64,000 nucleotides of DNA from Schlesneria paludicola DSM 18645 (GTDB taxonomy: Bacteria > Planctomycetota > Planctomycetia > Planctomycetales > Planctomycetaceae). The notes beneath the pieces were generated by a model. That model saw nothing but the letters and a program-made list of their open reading frames with translations. It was not told the DNA's origin and searched no databases. The stretch covers positions 124,353 to 188,352 of the forward strand of contig NZ_JH636437.1 of NCBI RefSeq assembly GCF_000255655.1, in the 5' to 3' direction. Both the position numbers and the translations under genes were made by a program. Positions 27,911 through 38,366 of the stretch are shown piece by piece (positions within the stretch are counted from its first letter, which is position 1; each line of letters opens with the position of its first letter).

Positions 27911-29128
27911 ATGCAACAAGTGCTGGCACTGATCCTGGCGGGAGGAAAAGGGACGCGGCTGGAACCGCTGACTCGCGACCGCGCCAAGCCCGCCGTTCCC
28001 TTCGGCGGCGCCTATCGAATCATCGACTTCGCCCTCTCCAACTGCATCAACAGCGGTCTACGCAAGATCCTGGTCCTGACGCAATTCAAATCGGCCAGCC
28101 TTGATCGGCACATGAACCTCGGCTGGCGGTTCCTTTGCCGGGAATTGAACGAATATATCGACGTCCTGCCGCCGCAACAGCGCGTCGACGACAAATGGTA
28201 TCAGGGGACCGCCGACGCGGTTTACCAGAACATCTACTCGATCGAACAAGCGCGATCGGAATACATTGTCATTCTGTCCGGCGATCACATTTACAAGATG
28301 GATTACGCCGACCTGCTGCGCGATCACATCGAATCCAAAGCGGTCCTGACCGTCGGCTGCATTCCGTGCTCGCTCGAGGAAGGGCGCGAATTCGGCGTGA
28401 TGCAGATCGATGGGTCGCGACGCGTCATCGACTTTGAAGAGAAGCCCGCACATCCGAAACCGATGCCAGATGACCCCGCGCGCTGCATGGCATCGATGGG
28501 CATTTACGTCTTCAACACGAATTTCCTGTTCGACCAGCTGTGCCGTGACGCCACGGACGAAAAGAGTGCTCACGATTTCGGAAAGAACATCATTCCGACG
28601 CTGATCCAGACGGAACTTGTACGCGCGTACCCGTTCCGCGATAAGAATTCCGGGCACAGCATGTACTGGCGCGATGTCGGAACGCTCGACGCCTTTTACG
28701 AAGCAAACATGGATCTGGTCGCAGTCGACCCCGAACTCAACCTGTACGACCGGAACTGGCCACTGCGAACTTACGTCCCGCAAGAACCGCCACCTAAGTT
28801 TGTGTTCGCCCAGACGGCCGGCGCCAATCCTCGTTCCGGGCATGCACTCGACAGTCTGGTTTGCTCGGGATCCATTCTTTCTGGCGGAACCGTACGCCGC
28901 TCTGTCCTGGGCTACAATGTGCGTGTGAACAGTTGGGCCACCGTGGAAGATTCGATCCTGTTTGATGGGGTGGAAATCGGTCGAAACTGCAAGATCCGCC
29001 GTGCCATCATCGACAAACGCGTCCATCTGGCCGAAGGGACCGAGGTCGGATATCACCACGACCAGGATCGCGCTGCAGGATACACGGTGACGGATTCTGG
29101 CATCGTCGTCATCGGAAAAGCTGACTGA
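27911..29128 (+). CDS. glgC: Glucose-1-phosphate adenylyltransferase (ADP-glucose pyrophosphorylase)
   Basis: A 405-residue enzyme that makes ADP-glucose for glycogen synthesis. The N-terminal LILAGGKGTRLEPLTRDRAKPAVPFGG nucleotidyltransferase signature is split here only for length; YRIIDFALSNCINSG, the sugar-binding SGDHIYKMDY and IDFEEKP, and the C-terminal beta-helix allosteric domain with VEIGRNCKIRRAIID are present. Length is slightly under E. coli GlgC (about 430). GGAAGGAA precedes ATG 27911. No other glycogen gene is adjacent. Confidence 0.97.
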   Translation: MQQVLALILAGGKGTRLEPLTRDRAKPAVPFGGAYRIIDFALSNCINSGLRKILVLTQFKSASLDRHMNLGWRFLCRELNEYIDVLPPQQRVDDKWYQGTADAVYQNIYSIEQARSEYIVILSGDHIYKMDYADLLRDHIESKAVLTVGCIPCSLEEGREFGVMQIDGSRRVIDFEEKPAHPKPMPDDPARCMASMGIYVFNTNFLFDQLCRDATDEKSAHDFGKNIIPTLIQTELVRAYPFRDKNSGHSMYWRDVGTLDAFYEANMDLVAVDPELNLYDRNWPLRTYVPQEPPPKFVFAQTAGANPRSGHALDSLVCSGSILSGGTVRRSVLGYNVRVNSWATVEDSILFDGVEIGRNCKIRRAIIDKRVHLAEGTEVGYHHDQDRAAGYTVTDSGIVVIGKAD

Positions 29129-29319
29129 ATTGCCCACAAGTCGTGCGACCTCAGCTAAGTTCCGATTCTTGAGACGGACTGGTTTTGGCCGGGATCGGCA
29201 GTGTTTTCGGAAATGTAAGACGGTATAATCCAGGGAAGCTGCCGGATTGCCCTCCCGAAAATGCCTGCCTGGAATTTCGTTTCGACTGTGCCACCGTCGT
29301 CTTTTGACAGAGCTGCGCC

Positions 29320-30402
29320 GTGCTAAAAACCCGATTCTCCGCCGCGTCAGGCATTGTGCCGTTGGGACTCTTCTGCCTGAGCGTGTCACCCATTGGTTGT
29401 GAGAGATCGGAGCAGATCACCGCATATACGGTCGTCAAACACGATTCGCTGCAGACGCCCGAGTACTTGAAGAGCGCACAACTTCGCCGCGAAGATGAAG
29501 AACGCCGCCGCCCAAAACCGAAACGGATGATTGCGACAATTGTTCCGCAGGGGCCGGCGCTGTGGTTCTTCAAAGTGGAAGGCCCCGTCAACGAGTTGGC
29601 CGCGCGCGAACCCGACATTCGAGACTTTCTGAAATCATTGACGTTCGCCTCGCCCGAGGCCCCTGAATGGAAACTTCCCGCAAATTGGAAACAGTTGCCG
29701 CCCGCGGGACCACGCTTTGCCACGCTGATCGTCGCTGGTGAACCACCATTCGAAATGTCGGTCAGCCAATTGCCAAATCGGACTGATCAACCGCTCGAAG
29801 AACAACTCGTCGCAAACATCAATCGCTGGCGCAATCAGGTGTCGCTACCGCCGATCGCTGAGGACGCCCTGGCAAAAGAGTCTGAGAAGCTCGATTTGAA
29901 CGGAAACCCAGCCTACCTGGTGAACTTGGTCGGACGTGGTCTGCCGGTCCCTGGAAACATGACACCTCCGCCACCGCAGCAATCACAGGCTCCGTCGGCT
30001 GCGGCAAGCAAACCGGTTTTTGAAAAGCCGGCGGAATGGACGGAAGCTCCTGCAACCATGTTCGCGATGGTGTCGCTGCTGGCAAAAGATGGCGAAGCTG
30101 AAGCCAAGATCACCGTGACAAGCGCACGCGGCGACCGGTTGAGCAACGTCAATCGATGGCGCGACCAAGTTCAGCTGGAGCCTTGGAAAGAGCACGAATT
30201 AAAGGCCGCGGCACAATCGGTCGCGCTGAAGTCTGGGTCAGCAGAGTTGTACGAAATTGCGAACGGCGGGCGGACCATTTACGGCGTCATCGCTGAAGAC
30301 CATGGACAGACTTGGTTCATTAAATTGGACGGTCCAACGGCGCTAGCGGAACGAGAGCGCTCACGCTTCGTTGCGTTCCTGCAATCGCTACACTGGGAAT
30401 AA
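29320..30402 (+). CDS. Periplasmic or lipoprotein candidate with mirrored internal repeats
   Basis: A 360-residue protein starting at GTG 29320 (weak ribosome binding site). The N-terminus is signal-like and reaches SPIGC at 23-27, a marginal lipobox. Two modules repeat in mirrored order: WFFKVEGPVNELAARE to FLKSL (about 82-107) then NINRWRNQVSLPPI (about 166-180); later NVNRWRDQVQLEPW (about 285-298) then WFIKLDGPTALAERER to FLQSLHW (about 333-359). No family is recognised. It lies 68 bases before the ResB-CcsA gene and may be an accessory to cytochrome c assembly; that is only positional inference. Confidence 0.78.
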   Translation: MLKTRFSAASGIVPLGLFCLSVSPIGCERSEQITAYTVVKHDSLQTPEYLKSAQLRREDEERRRPKPKRMIATIVPQGPALWFFKVEGPVNELAAREPDIRDFLKSLTFASPEAPEWKLPANWKQLPPAGPRFATLIVAGEPPFEMSVSQLPNRTDQPLEEQLVANINRWRNQVSLPPIAEDALAKESEKLDLNGNPAYLVNLVGRGLPVPGNMTPPPPQQSQAPSAAASKPVFEKPAEWTEAPATMFAMVSLLAKDGEAEAKITVTSARGDRLSNVNRWRDQVQLEPWKEHELKAAAQSVALKSGSAELYEIANGGRTIYGVIAEDHGQTWFIKLDGPTALAERERSRFVAFLQSLHWE

Positions 30403-30470
30403 CAATCGCCTGGAACGCATCCAGCCGACTTTCTGCGACTGATCATCCCGCATGTTGGGAGAGACGATAA

Positions 30471-33400
30471 ATGGCCACCGACACCCTGCCGACGAACGAA
30501 ACGAAACCATTCACAACTTCCGGTCCGTCAGGCGTGTCGCTCTGGGATGGCGTGAAACGCGTGCTCGAACCTGCGGCTTCGTTGAAGCTGACGGTGGTTC
30601 TGTTCGCACTATCGATCTTTCTAATCCTGGCGGGCACGTTCGCACAGGTCGACAAAGACATCTGGGAAGTGATCGGGCTTTACTTCCGCTGCTGGATGGC
30701 ATGGGTTCCGCTGCAGGTGTTCTTTCCGCCCTCGTTTTTCCCTGAAAAGCCCATGGAAGTTCCGGGTGGCTTCTGGTTTCCCGGCGGAAAACTGCTGGGT
30801 CTGTTACTGGCCATCAACCTGGTCTCGGCACATCTGGTCCGATTCAAGGCGGTCGCCAAGGGTGGACGATTGGTCGCCGGGTTTCTGGCAATCGCCGCCG
30901 GATGTGCGGTGACGTATGCGATTATCGCTGCGGGGGCCAATAGCAAAGGCATTCAGGGCGATCCGTTGATTCCCTACACAACCCAATGGATCGGCTATCA
31001 AGGGCTGCTCGGTCTGGCGGCATTGAGCGCGGGCTTCGCTCTCGTCAGCCTGTGCCAGCAACCGCTGGCGAAAGCAGGCGACAAATGGGCACGACAACTG
31101 TTCTTGCGAGGGCTCGTCGCGGCGATCGGATTCGTCCTGGCCGCACTGTTGACCTGGATCATCATGCGCGGCGAAGCCGGGCGTCCGACGGACGCGTCAC
31201 TGCGAATTCTTTGGCAGCTCACCCAAGGATCCGTCGCGTCGATCGCATTGCTGGGAGGCTGTTGGGCGGTCTTCGGCCAGCGTGCAGGCATCGTCCTGCT
31301 GCACGGTGGGATCGGTTTGATGATGTTCTACGAACTGCACGTCGCCCTGACCGCCGTTGAAACCCAGATGAATCTTGTCGAAGGGGAACGAACCAACTTC
31401 GTTCACGATATTCGTACGTGTGAACTGGCGATTGTCGACGTGACTGATCCGACAGAAGATCGTGTCGTGGCAATTCCCAAGTCGTTGGTCACCGGCAAAG
31501 AGCCGATTGAAACACCGGATCTGCCGTTCCGAGTGGTTGTCAAGAACTTCCAGCAAAACGCAAGACTGCGCCCGATCAAGTCGGACGACACCAATCTCGC
31601 AACCGAAGGTATCGGCCAAAAATGGTTCGCCGAGCCACGCAAACCGGGCGCCGGGACTGACAATGACAGCAAGATCGATATGCCCGCCGCATACGTCACG
31701 CTCGAATCCAAAACTGACGGCAAGCCTCTGGGAACACATCTAGTCAGTCTGGAACTCTCGCTGTCCGACAAATCAGACGTTACTCAGATCGGCGATAAGT
31801 CGTACCTGATCGAACTGCGTCCGAAACGGTACTACAAGCCTTATGTCTTCAAACTGAACGATGTTCGCAAGGAAGACTATCTCGGTACAAGCACCCCGCG
31901 GAACTACGCATCGACCGTGCACGTGGTCGATACCAGCCGTAACGTCGATGAAGACAAGACGATCTGGATGAACAATCCGCTCCGGTTCGCGAACGAAACG
32001 TTCTACCAAAGCGGCTATCATCAGGAAGAGGGAACAGGCATTGAACATACGACGCTGTCCGTCGTCGCCAACTCGGGTTGGATGATGCCGTATGTTGGTT
32101 GCATGCTTGTCGGTGTCGGCATGCTTGTCCATTTCTTGTCGATGCTAATCCGATTCCTGACTCGTGGTGATACGGTCGAACTATCGACTGCCGATGCGCA
32201 ACGAGCATCACAACTGGCCGCCAAACTAGGAATGACCCCCAAGCCACCCGTCGGCGCACCTGCACGAACTGTGATCGGCGCGTCAAAATCCAGTCGGGCC
32301 TCAATGGCGCTCACCGCCGCAATTATGGCGTGTGCGATGGGATACGTGATCTATGGTGCGATTCCCCCCAAACCCAAGGAACTGTCGTTTGACCTGTATC
32401 GCTTCGGACAGATTCCTGTCGTCTCTGAAGGTCGAACGAAACCTCTCGATTCAGCCGCTCGCTCGGCGCTGCTGACGATTTCCGGGCGGACGCGAGTCGC
32501 TACGGGAGAGGGGCGAGAGAAAACCTACATCCCCGCAATTCAATGGCTGCTGGAAGTGATCTCGGACGCGAAAGTCTCAGACGAACGTCACATCTTCCGG
32601 ATCGAGAACCTGGAAGTTCAGGAAACGGTCGGTGTCAAGAAACGCGACGAAATGCGTTATGCACGAAACGAAATTCAATCACGCGCCGACGAATTCAAGA
32701 AGCAGTACGATCTCGCCAGCAAACAATCGCACGACGACCCAAAGCAACTGAGTGTCGCTCAAAAGAAGTTGTTGGAACTGAGCGAAAAGTTCTCCACGTT
32801 CCTGAATCTGAAAGCGGCGTTCGGCCTGCAAAACACCATCGGCGGGACGACGGAAACGGAAGTTTTCGAATCCTTCCGACGAGTCATGGATCAGACGCAG
32901 AGCATCGAAGAACGCGGGCAACCGGTCTTTGCGGTCGGGCCGACGGACAAGGACGACAACTGGCACACGCTGGCGCGGGCCTGGATGCTGAACTTGATCA
33001 ACCGGATCCAGAAGAAGGGCGATCCCAATCCAACGGTCCTCGCATGGGAACAGATTCTTAAAGCCTTTTCCGACGACAAACCGGCGGACTTCAACAAGGC
33101 CGTTGACAGCCTATTGGCGCAGATCAACGAACATCCACCTGCTGATGTCACCCCTTGGGTCATCCGGCTCGAGTCGTACATCAACCATACCCAGCCGTTC
33201 AGCTACGCGATTGTCATGTACCTGTTGGCGTTCATCCTGAGCGCGATGGGCTGGCTGTTCTGGCCGCAGGGCTTCAACCGAGCCGCGTTCGGCCTGCTGA
33301 TGGTGGCGTTTGTCGTCCACACGGCGGGACTGCTAGCGCGATTGATCATTTCCGGTCGCCCCCCCGTCACGAACTTGTATTCGTCGGCGGTGTTCATTGG

Positions 33401-34118
33401 CTGGGGCTGCGTCCTGCTGGGAATGTTGTTCGAACTGATCTATCGAATCGGGATCGGCAATTTGGTCGCCGGTGTCGCAGGATATGCGACGCTGTTGATC
33501 GCGGACGTCCTGGCTTCGGATGGCGACACGTTCACGGTGCTGCAAGCGGTGCTCGATACTCAATTCTGGCTGGCCACACATGTGACCTGTATTACGCTGG
33601 GCTACGCGACGACCTATCTAGCAGGACTGTTCGGTGTCGCGTACATCATTCGCGGTGTTCTAACGCCATCTCTGACCGCAGACGATGGGCGTGATATTAC
33701 GCGCATGATCTACGGAACACTGTGTTTCTCGATCTTTTTCAGCTTCATCGGAACCGTGCTCGGTGGTCTTTGGGCTGACGATTCGTGGGGACGATTCTGG
33801 GGTTGGGACCCGAAAGAAAATGCCGCATTGATTATTGTGCTCTGGAATGCCCTGGCCCTACATGCGCGTTGGGGTGGAATGGTAAGGGAACGGGGACTTG
33901 CCGCGTTGGCGGTTGGTGGAAACATCGTCGTCAGTTGGTCCTGGTGGGGTGTCAACGCTCTGGGCGCCGGATTGCATTCCTATGGCTTCAAAAAGGGAAC
34001 GCTGATGGTTCTGGGGCTGTTCATTCTGGCCAACCTGGCGATCATCGGTGTGGGGATGCTGCCAAAACAGTACTGGTGGAGCCTGCGACGACGAGAAGCG
34101 ACGGCCCCTGGAGTTTGA
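30471..34118 (+). CDS. ResB-CcsA (CcsBA-type) cytochrome c assembly fusion protein
   Basis: A 1215-residue membrane protein. The N-terminal part (to about 570) resembles ResB: SLKLTVVLFALSIFLILAGT near residue 37, several membrane helices, and a large extracytoplasmic domain ending NETFYQSGYHQ. A middle soluble region (about 640-890) has coiled-coil character. The C-terminal part (about 905-1205) is CcsA: several helices, the tryptophan-rich WGRFWGWDPKENAALI segment, and conserved His residues in THVTCITLGY and LHARWGG. System II fusions of this type attach heme to apocytochromes c at the outer face of the membrane. Fused CcsBA is known from epsilonproteobacteria and planctomycetes; the long middle region is unusual. 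Confidence 0.92.
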   Translation: MATDTLPTNETKPFTTSGPSGVSLWDGVKRVLEPAASLKLTVVLFALSIFLILAGTFAQVDKDIWEVIGLYFRCWMAWVPLQVFFPPSFFPEKPMEVPGGFWFPGGKLLGLLLAINLVSAHLVRFKAVAKGGRLVAGFLAIAAGCAVTYAIIAAGANSKGIQGDPLIPYTTQWIGYQGLLGLAALSAGFALVSLCQQPLAKAGDKWARQLFLRGLVAAIGFVLAALLTWIIMRGEAGRPTDASLRILWQLTQGSVASIALLGGCWAVFGQRAGIVLLHGGIGLMMFYELHVALTAVETQMNLVEGERTNFVHDIRTCELAIVDVTDPTEDRVVAIPKSLVTGKEPIETPDLPFRVVVKNFQQNARLRPIKSDDTNLATEGIGQKWFAEPRKPGAGTDNDSKIDMPAAYVTLESKTDGKPLGTHLVSLELSLSDKSDVTQIGDKSYLIELRPKRYYKPYVFKLNDVRKEDYLGTSTPRNYASTVHVVDTSRNVDEDKTIWMNNPLRFANETFYQSGYHQEEGTGIEHTTLSVVANSGWMMPYVGCMLVGVGMLVHFLSMLIRFLTRGDTVELSTADAQRASQLAAKLGMTPKPPVGAPARTVIGASKSSRASMALTAAIMACAMGYVIYGAIPPKPKELSFDLYRFGQIPVVSEGRTKPLDSAARSALLTISGRTRVATGEGREKTYIPAIQWLLEVISDAKVSDERHIFRIENLEVQETVGVKKRDEMRYARNEIQSRADEFKKQYDLASKQSHDDPKQLSVAQKKLLELSEKFSTFLNLKAAFGLQNTIGGTTETEVFESFRRVMDQTQSIEERGQPVFAVGPTDKDDNWHTLARAWMLNLINRIQKKGDPNPTVLAWEQILKAFSDDKPADFNKAVDSLLAQINEHPPADVTPWVIRLESYINHTQPFSYAIVMYLLAFILSAMGWLFWPQGFNRAAFGLLMVAFVVHTAGLLARLIISGRPPVTNLYSSAVFIGWGCVLLGMLFELIYRIGIGNLVAGVAGYATLLIADVLASDGDTFTVLQAVLDTQFWLATHVTCITLGYATTYLAGLFGVAYIIRGVLTPSLTADDGRDITRMIYGTLCFSIFFSFIGTVLGGLWADDSWGRFWGWDPKENAALIIVLWNALALHARWGGMVRERGLAALAVGGNIVVSWSWWGVNALGAGLHSYGFKKGTLMVLGLFILANLAIIGVGMLPKQYWWSLRRREATAPGV

Positions 34119-34379
34119 AGCGGGGTTGAGGCTGTGCGGGGTTCGACGAGCGAAGTGCTGGCAGTCCCGGTGGGTTCATCGTTCTCAATTTCCGTTTGGG
34201 AAACTGCGGTTGAGGTTCGCCACCTCAGAAATGCCTACCCGAAAACAAATCACATCTTCGTCGTTCAAGCCAAAGGCGACGGCGTGAAAATCGCCGATCG
34301 CGAAAACGAGGATCTCAGCTCACCTCGGCCAACCTCGTAGGCTTGTGGTGGCTGGAATGAAGCGTCACAGTCGCTTGGA

Positions 34380-35249
34380 TTACCACAGCTTTGATGTCGG
34401 AATCCGCAGACTGCCGCTCTTTTTTTGCAGTGCCTCGTTGGCCTTTTTTAGAACTCGGCTTTCCTGGGCATGCATCACGCTCTCAATGAAGCTGCGTGAA
34501 CCATCACCGATCGTTTCCGCAATGTCACCCCGGATTTCGCCAATCCGCTTGACATCCAGCCCCGTCAGGATCAGGTGAACTTCATTCACTCGCGGTTCAA
34601 GAATCAAATCCGGCAGTAGACTTTTGCGACACATTTCGGGCCGAATCGTCAGCGAACAACGCGCGACGATCCGCACGTCGGCTTCCGACACCACCGTCAT
34701 ATTGAACCCCTTCACTCCCAGCATCCAGTGTTCAAAGTCTGCCCGGCAGCGTAACTTCGATGCCAGATTCACACTGAACCGAAACTGCTTCGCACTGACG
34801 GTTTGAAACTGGTCAATGACGAGCTTGAGCGTATTGACCGGATCGATCAGTTCAATTTTATATTTGTGCCACGCTCCGTGCTTGACGGTGCGTTTCCGCT
34901 CCGAGACCCGAATATCGAACCCACGCTGCTTCACGCGAAACCCATCAAAGATTTCATTGGTTTTATCCCAGTGCTGGCGATCTTCGTACTGGTCGGGAAT
35001 CGCGGTCAGAACGATCACCCGTAGCGCTTCTGTCCAGGATGGAGCATCTTTAAACGCGGGACCATCGAGTGGCGAATTTGATGAAGGCGTATCGCCGTGC
35101 ACCACACCTAGATTTTCCACAAGTGGTTTTGGAGGCTGCAAATACGGCTGATCAGCGGCAATGGCAGACAACGAAAACAGCCCCGCGACCGTCAGGGCCA
35201 ACAGATCAACCAACGCCAATCGGATTCGTCCAGTGTCGAATGGGAACAT
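34380..35249 (-). CDS. Secreted hypothetical protein
   Basis: A 289-residue protein with a signal peptide (to about residue 32, ending AIAA). The mature protein has no motif I recognise; it has three cysteines (RCRAD, ARCSL, EMCRK) and a basic C-terminal helix. It converges with the ResB-CcsA gene and is divergent from metK. Probably a planctomycete-specific envelope protein. Start ATG 35249; ribosome binding site weak. Confidence 0.72.
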   Translation of the reverse strand: MFPFDTGRIRLALVDLLALTVAGLFSLSAIAADQPYLQPPKPLVENLGVVHGDTPSSNSPLDGPAFKDAPSWTEALRVIVLTAIPDQYEDRQHWDKTNEIFDGFRVKQRGFDIRVSERKRTVKHGAWHKYKIELIDPVNTLKLVIDQFQTVSAKQFRFSVNLASKLRCRADFEHWMLGVKGFNMTVVSEADVRIVARCSLTIRPEMCRKSLLPDLILEPRVNEVHLILTGLDVKRIGEIRGDIAETIGDGSRSFIESVMHAQESRVLKKANEALQKKSGSLRIPTSKLW

Positions 35250-35622
35250 CGTTCAGCTCAGCCATAGGATTGGCAGTTCGCCCGAAATCATCCGGCGGAT
35301 CATTCGAGCAACGACCAATTCGGTCAAGAGGCGTTCTCCAAGCGCGAGTAATTTCCCGCTCCAATCCCCGCTTGATGCGGAATGAAGAAGGTGGCATTCG
35401 GGCGAGAATGGGCAGAATCTCACATCTGCGAAACCACTGTCGTTCCTGACGCAATTTCCGAAACTGAGGCAACGCATTTGCGAATCCGGTTGAGAGAACT
35501 CGGCCCCTCACATACAATCCTAGCGAAATTGCGTGTGTTCAGTTTGTCCGTACGGGCAGGCGGCGTCTTTGACAAATCGGCCTGATTGCCCCGAACGCCT
35601 TTGACCGGAGTTGCGAATCGAG
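35250..35622. other. Divergent intergenic region upstream of metK
   Basis: No gene is supported. I looked for a SAM-sensing riboswitch in the metK leader and found no recognisable one by eye. Confidence 0.45.
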
Positions 35623-36768
35623 ATGACGAATTATCTGTTCACGAGTGAATCTGTCAGTATGGGACATCCTGACAAGGTGGCCGATCAGGTGTCCGATGGC
35701 GTGCTGGACGCAATCCTGGCTCAAGATCCTCGCTCACGCGTCGCCTGCGAAACGCTTTGCACGACCGATCTGGTGGTGCTGTCCGGTGAAATCACAACTC
35801 AGGCGAAACTGGACTACGTACAGGTCGCTCGCGATGTCATCAAAGACATTGGCTATATCAGCGACGACATCGGATTCTCGTATGAATCGTGCAAGGTCTT
35901 TGTCGCCTTGCACAGTCAAAGCCCAGATATTGCCATGGGCGTCGACCGCGAAGGTGCCGGCGATCAAGGTTTGATGTTCGGTTATGCCTGCGATCAAACG
36001 CCCGAACTGATGCCGCTGCCGATCGCTCTGTCGCATCGCATCATCAATCGTCTGACTGAGGCACGCCAGAAGAAGGAAGTCGACTGGCTGCGTCCCGACG
36101 CGAAAAGCCAGGTCACCGTCGAATACGATTCCAACAACAAGCCAGTTGGAATCTCGGCAGTCGTCGTCTCAACGCAGCATCATGAGAAGGTCAGCCAGGA
36201 CGACATCACCAACTTCGTGATCGCCGATGTCATCAAGCAGTCGGTTCCCGCCGAGCTGCTGACCAAGAATACCAAGTACCACATCAATCCAACCGGTCGA
36301 TTCGTCGTCGGTGGACCACACGGCGACACCGGCTTGACCGGTCGCAAGATCATCGTCGACACCTACGGTGGTTGGGGCCGCCACGGTGGCGGTGCATTCA
36401 GCGGTAAGGACCCCACAAAGGTGGACCGTTCCGCCGCATACATGGCTCGCCATGTCGCCAAGAATATCGTCGCCGCAGGGTTGGCTCGCGAATGCGAAGT
36501 GCAGTTGGCCTATGCCATCGGCGTCGCCGAACCGGTCAGCGTGCACGTCAACACCAACGGCACCAATGCCATTCCCGATGAAAAAATCGTCGCTCTCGTG
36601 CGCGAGCACTTTAAGATGACGCCACTGGCGATCATCGATTACCTGAAGCTGCGTCGTCCGGTCTACCGCAAGACCGCCAGCGGCGGACACTTCGGCCGTT
36701 CCGATGCGGACTTCACGTGGGAAGCCACTAACAAGGCCGCCGACCTCAAGAAGGCTGCCGGCCTCTGA
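35623..36768 (+). CDS. metK: S-adenosylmethionine synthetase
   Basis: A 381-residue cytoplasmic enzyme that makes S-adenosylmethionine from methionine and ATP. Visible motifs: [18 protein letters not shown] with His15, [12 protein letters not shown], and [20 protein letters not shown]. Length is normal (E. coli 384). ATG 35623 gives [10 protein letters not shown], the usual start; GGAG is 12 bases upstream. An in-frame TTG at 35611 directly abuts that site. A strong terminator follows. Confidence 0.98.
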   Translation: MTNYLFTSESVSMGHPDKVADQVSDGVLDAILAQDPRSRVACETLCTTDLVVLSGEITTQAKLDYVQVARDVIKDIGYISDDIGFSYESCKVFVALHSQSPDIAMGVDREGAGDQGLMFGYACDQTPELMPLPIALSHRIINRLTEARQKKEVDWLRPDAKSQVTVEYDSNNKPVGISAVVVSTQHHEKVSQDDITNFVIADVIKQSVPAELLTKNTKYHINPTGRFVVGGPHGDTGLTGRKIIVDTYGGWGRHGGGAFSGKDPTKVDRSAAYMARHVAKNIVAAGLARECEVQLAYAIGVAEPVSVHVNTNGTNAIPDEKIVALVREHFKMTPLAIIDYLKLRRPVYRKTASGGHFGRSDADFTWEATNKAADLKKAAGL

Positions 36769-36807
36769 TCGACGGCATGCCACTGCGTCGCCGTCAATGC
36801 TTAGAAC

Positions 36808-36845
36808 CACCCCATTGAGCCTTACGCTCAGTGGGGTGATTTTTT
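36808..36845 (+). terminator. Intrinsic terminator of metK
   Basis: A 13-bp stem with one G-T wobble (36808-36820 with 36826-36838), loop CTTAC, followed by a run of T to 36845, 40 bases after the stop codon. Confidence 0.92.
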
Positions 36846-36949
36846 GATGCACGCGACCACCAACCCTTCCGTGGTAACGATTCTTCTCCAATGAAGACTC
36901 GGGACAACGCACACAGGCATCAACCATCTTGATTCAGGCGATCCTCGAT

Positions 36950-38251
36950 TCAGTAATCGAGCGTCACCAACTCTGCGCCGGGATAATAGTGCAGCACAAT
37001 CTGGTCGTACGGACGACCTGAATCGGCTTGCCCTTTGGCCCCCCATTGGCAGAAGCCGACCCCATGCCCATGACCGCGACCCGTGAAGGTCACACGGCTC
37101 GGCTCTAGATCAATGCGAAAATGCGGACTCGCAAGCAGTCCCGTCGGCATCCGTTCCCGCAGATCAATCCCCGTAACAGTCGCCACGCGAGTTCCATGAT
37201 GAATCTCGAATCGCGGAATCGATCCGCGACCGACTTCGACGGGCTGGTGAATCGATCGAATGTCGGACAATGCGCCGCGTGAGACGGGCTCCAACGCACG
37301 CTTCTGGAACGCGGTACGATCAATCTCTGCGGTCCAGCGGAAGTGCGGCGACTCGCGGCACCATTCACAGTCCACGGGCGCCAGGCAATCAATCGCATCC
37401 TTAAAGACAAGCTTCCCCTCGACAGTTCGCCCACCGCAAACGGCCGAATAGTAGGTGCAAAACAACTTCCCCCCTGACTGGCATACCACCCCTCGTGTCG
37501 ATGCGACGGCACGGCGGCTACTTTCACTTTCCCCGGCCAGTCGACGCCCCGTCGCGTCCCGATATTCGACTCCCAGATACTTCTGACTGCGCTGTGACGA
37601 CAACAGGTCATAAACCGCTAGCGAATCGGCCTGCTGTGCTTGATAGAGCGCATACGTTCGTGCGACGACCGCTTGGGCCTTGCGAGCTTCCCCGGGGAAT
37701 TTCGCGGGCATCTCGGAATCGACGACACTGGCAAGATACTCTTCGACCGGCAGAACGTTGACCGCCGACACCTTTCCATCCGTACGTCGATACAACCGTA
37801 CCACGCCACGATAGAGGTGGCCGTTCACGCGAATGGCGGGCGACTGACTGGGAATGATCTCCAACTGCCGGCACGCATACTCGTGCGTCCCACACTTCAG
37901 CCCATGCTTCGTCGGAGTCACCTTGACGCTACCAGAGTCAAAATTCGCTTGTGGCTTTTCATCGTCGCTCAGTGAAACCATGCGGTAGTGGCCGCGAACC
38001 TCAAGCTGAAACGAATCGGCTCCCCCCGGCGTCACGTTCACTCGAATTGCGGGCTCGTTTACCACCACACGCCTGGACGCCAGCGGCACTTTCGCGGTGG
38101 ATTCCTTCGCAGCAGGCTTGGCAGCGGATCGAACGAACGATTGGAGTGGGGGAGGGGGCTTTTGATCACTTGGAGAGGTACGGATCGTCAAGAAGGCGAT
38201 CAACACAAGACAGGCCAAGCTCAAGACAATCCATCCCTGGCCGCGTCTCAT
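36950..38251 (-). CDS. SpoIID/LytB-domain protein, membrane-anchored
   Basis: A 433-residue protein from ATG 38251 (AGG six bases upstream). A membrane anchor lies at about 8-24. The SpoIID domain shows VVDSEMPAKFPGEARKAQAV, ARTYALYQAQ and near the C-terminus GRGHGHGVGFCQWGAKG. SpoIID proteins are lytic transglycosylases that cut glycan strands lacking peptide side chains. The open frame continues up to GTG 38380 behind a good GGAG, but that extension is encoded by a perfect terminator (38320-38366) belonging to the upstream gene, so the shorter start is preferred. It lies downstream of the alpha-CTD gene on the same strand. Confidence 0.88.
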   Translation of the reverse strand: MRRGQGWIVLSLACLVLIAFLTIRTSPSDQKPPPPLQSFVRSAAKPAAKESTAKVPLASRRVVVNEPAIRVNVTPGGADSFQLEVRGHYRMVSLSDDEKPQANFDSGSVKVTPTKHGLKCGTHEYACRQLEIIPSQSPAIRVNGHLYRGVVRLYRRTDGKVSAVNVLPVEEYLASVVDSEMPAKFPGEARKAQAVVARTYALYQAQQADSLAVYDLLSSQRSQKYLGVEYRDATGRRLAGESESSRRAVASTRGVVCQSGGKLFCTYYSAVCGGRTVEGKLVFKDAIDCLAPVDCEWCRESPHFRWTAEIDRTAFQKRALEPVSRGALSDIRSIHQPVEVGRGSIPRFEIHHGTRVATVTGIDLRERMPTGLLASPHFRIDLEPSRVTFTGRGHGHGVGFCQWGAKGQADSGRPYDQIVLHYYPGAELVTLDY

Positions 38252-38319
38252 TCTGGCCTGAGCTGCGACCGACCCGTCGATCGCCGGTGAAGAATCCGAT
38301 GACGCGTTGGACGCCTCCG

Positions 38320-38366
38320 AAAAAAAAGAACGAGGCTGACCTGCGGGATCGCGATCAGCCTCGTTC
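38320..38366 (-). terminator. Intrinsic terminator of the TPR/alpha-CTD gene
   Basis: On the minus strand a perfect 12-bp stem (38366-38355 with 38339-38328) with a 15-base loop is followed by eight T (38327-38320). It begins about 50 bases after the stop codon of the gene at 38416-39771. Confidence 0.92.

Noticed and set aside
28058-29389. 443-codon leftward frame opposite glgC
   Set aside because: It is the antisense shadow of the glgC gene, whose product is unmistakable.
35250-35622. SAM riboswitch before metK
   Set aside because: No recognisable SAM-I, SAM-II or SAM-IV core could be found by eye in the leader.
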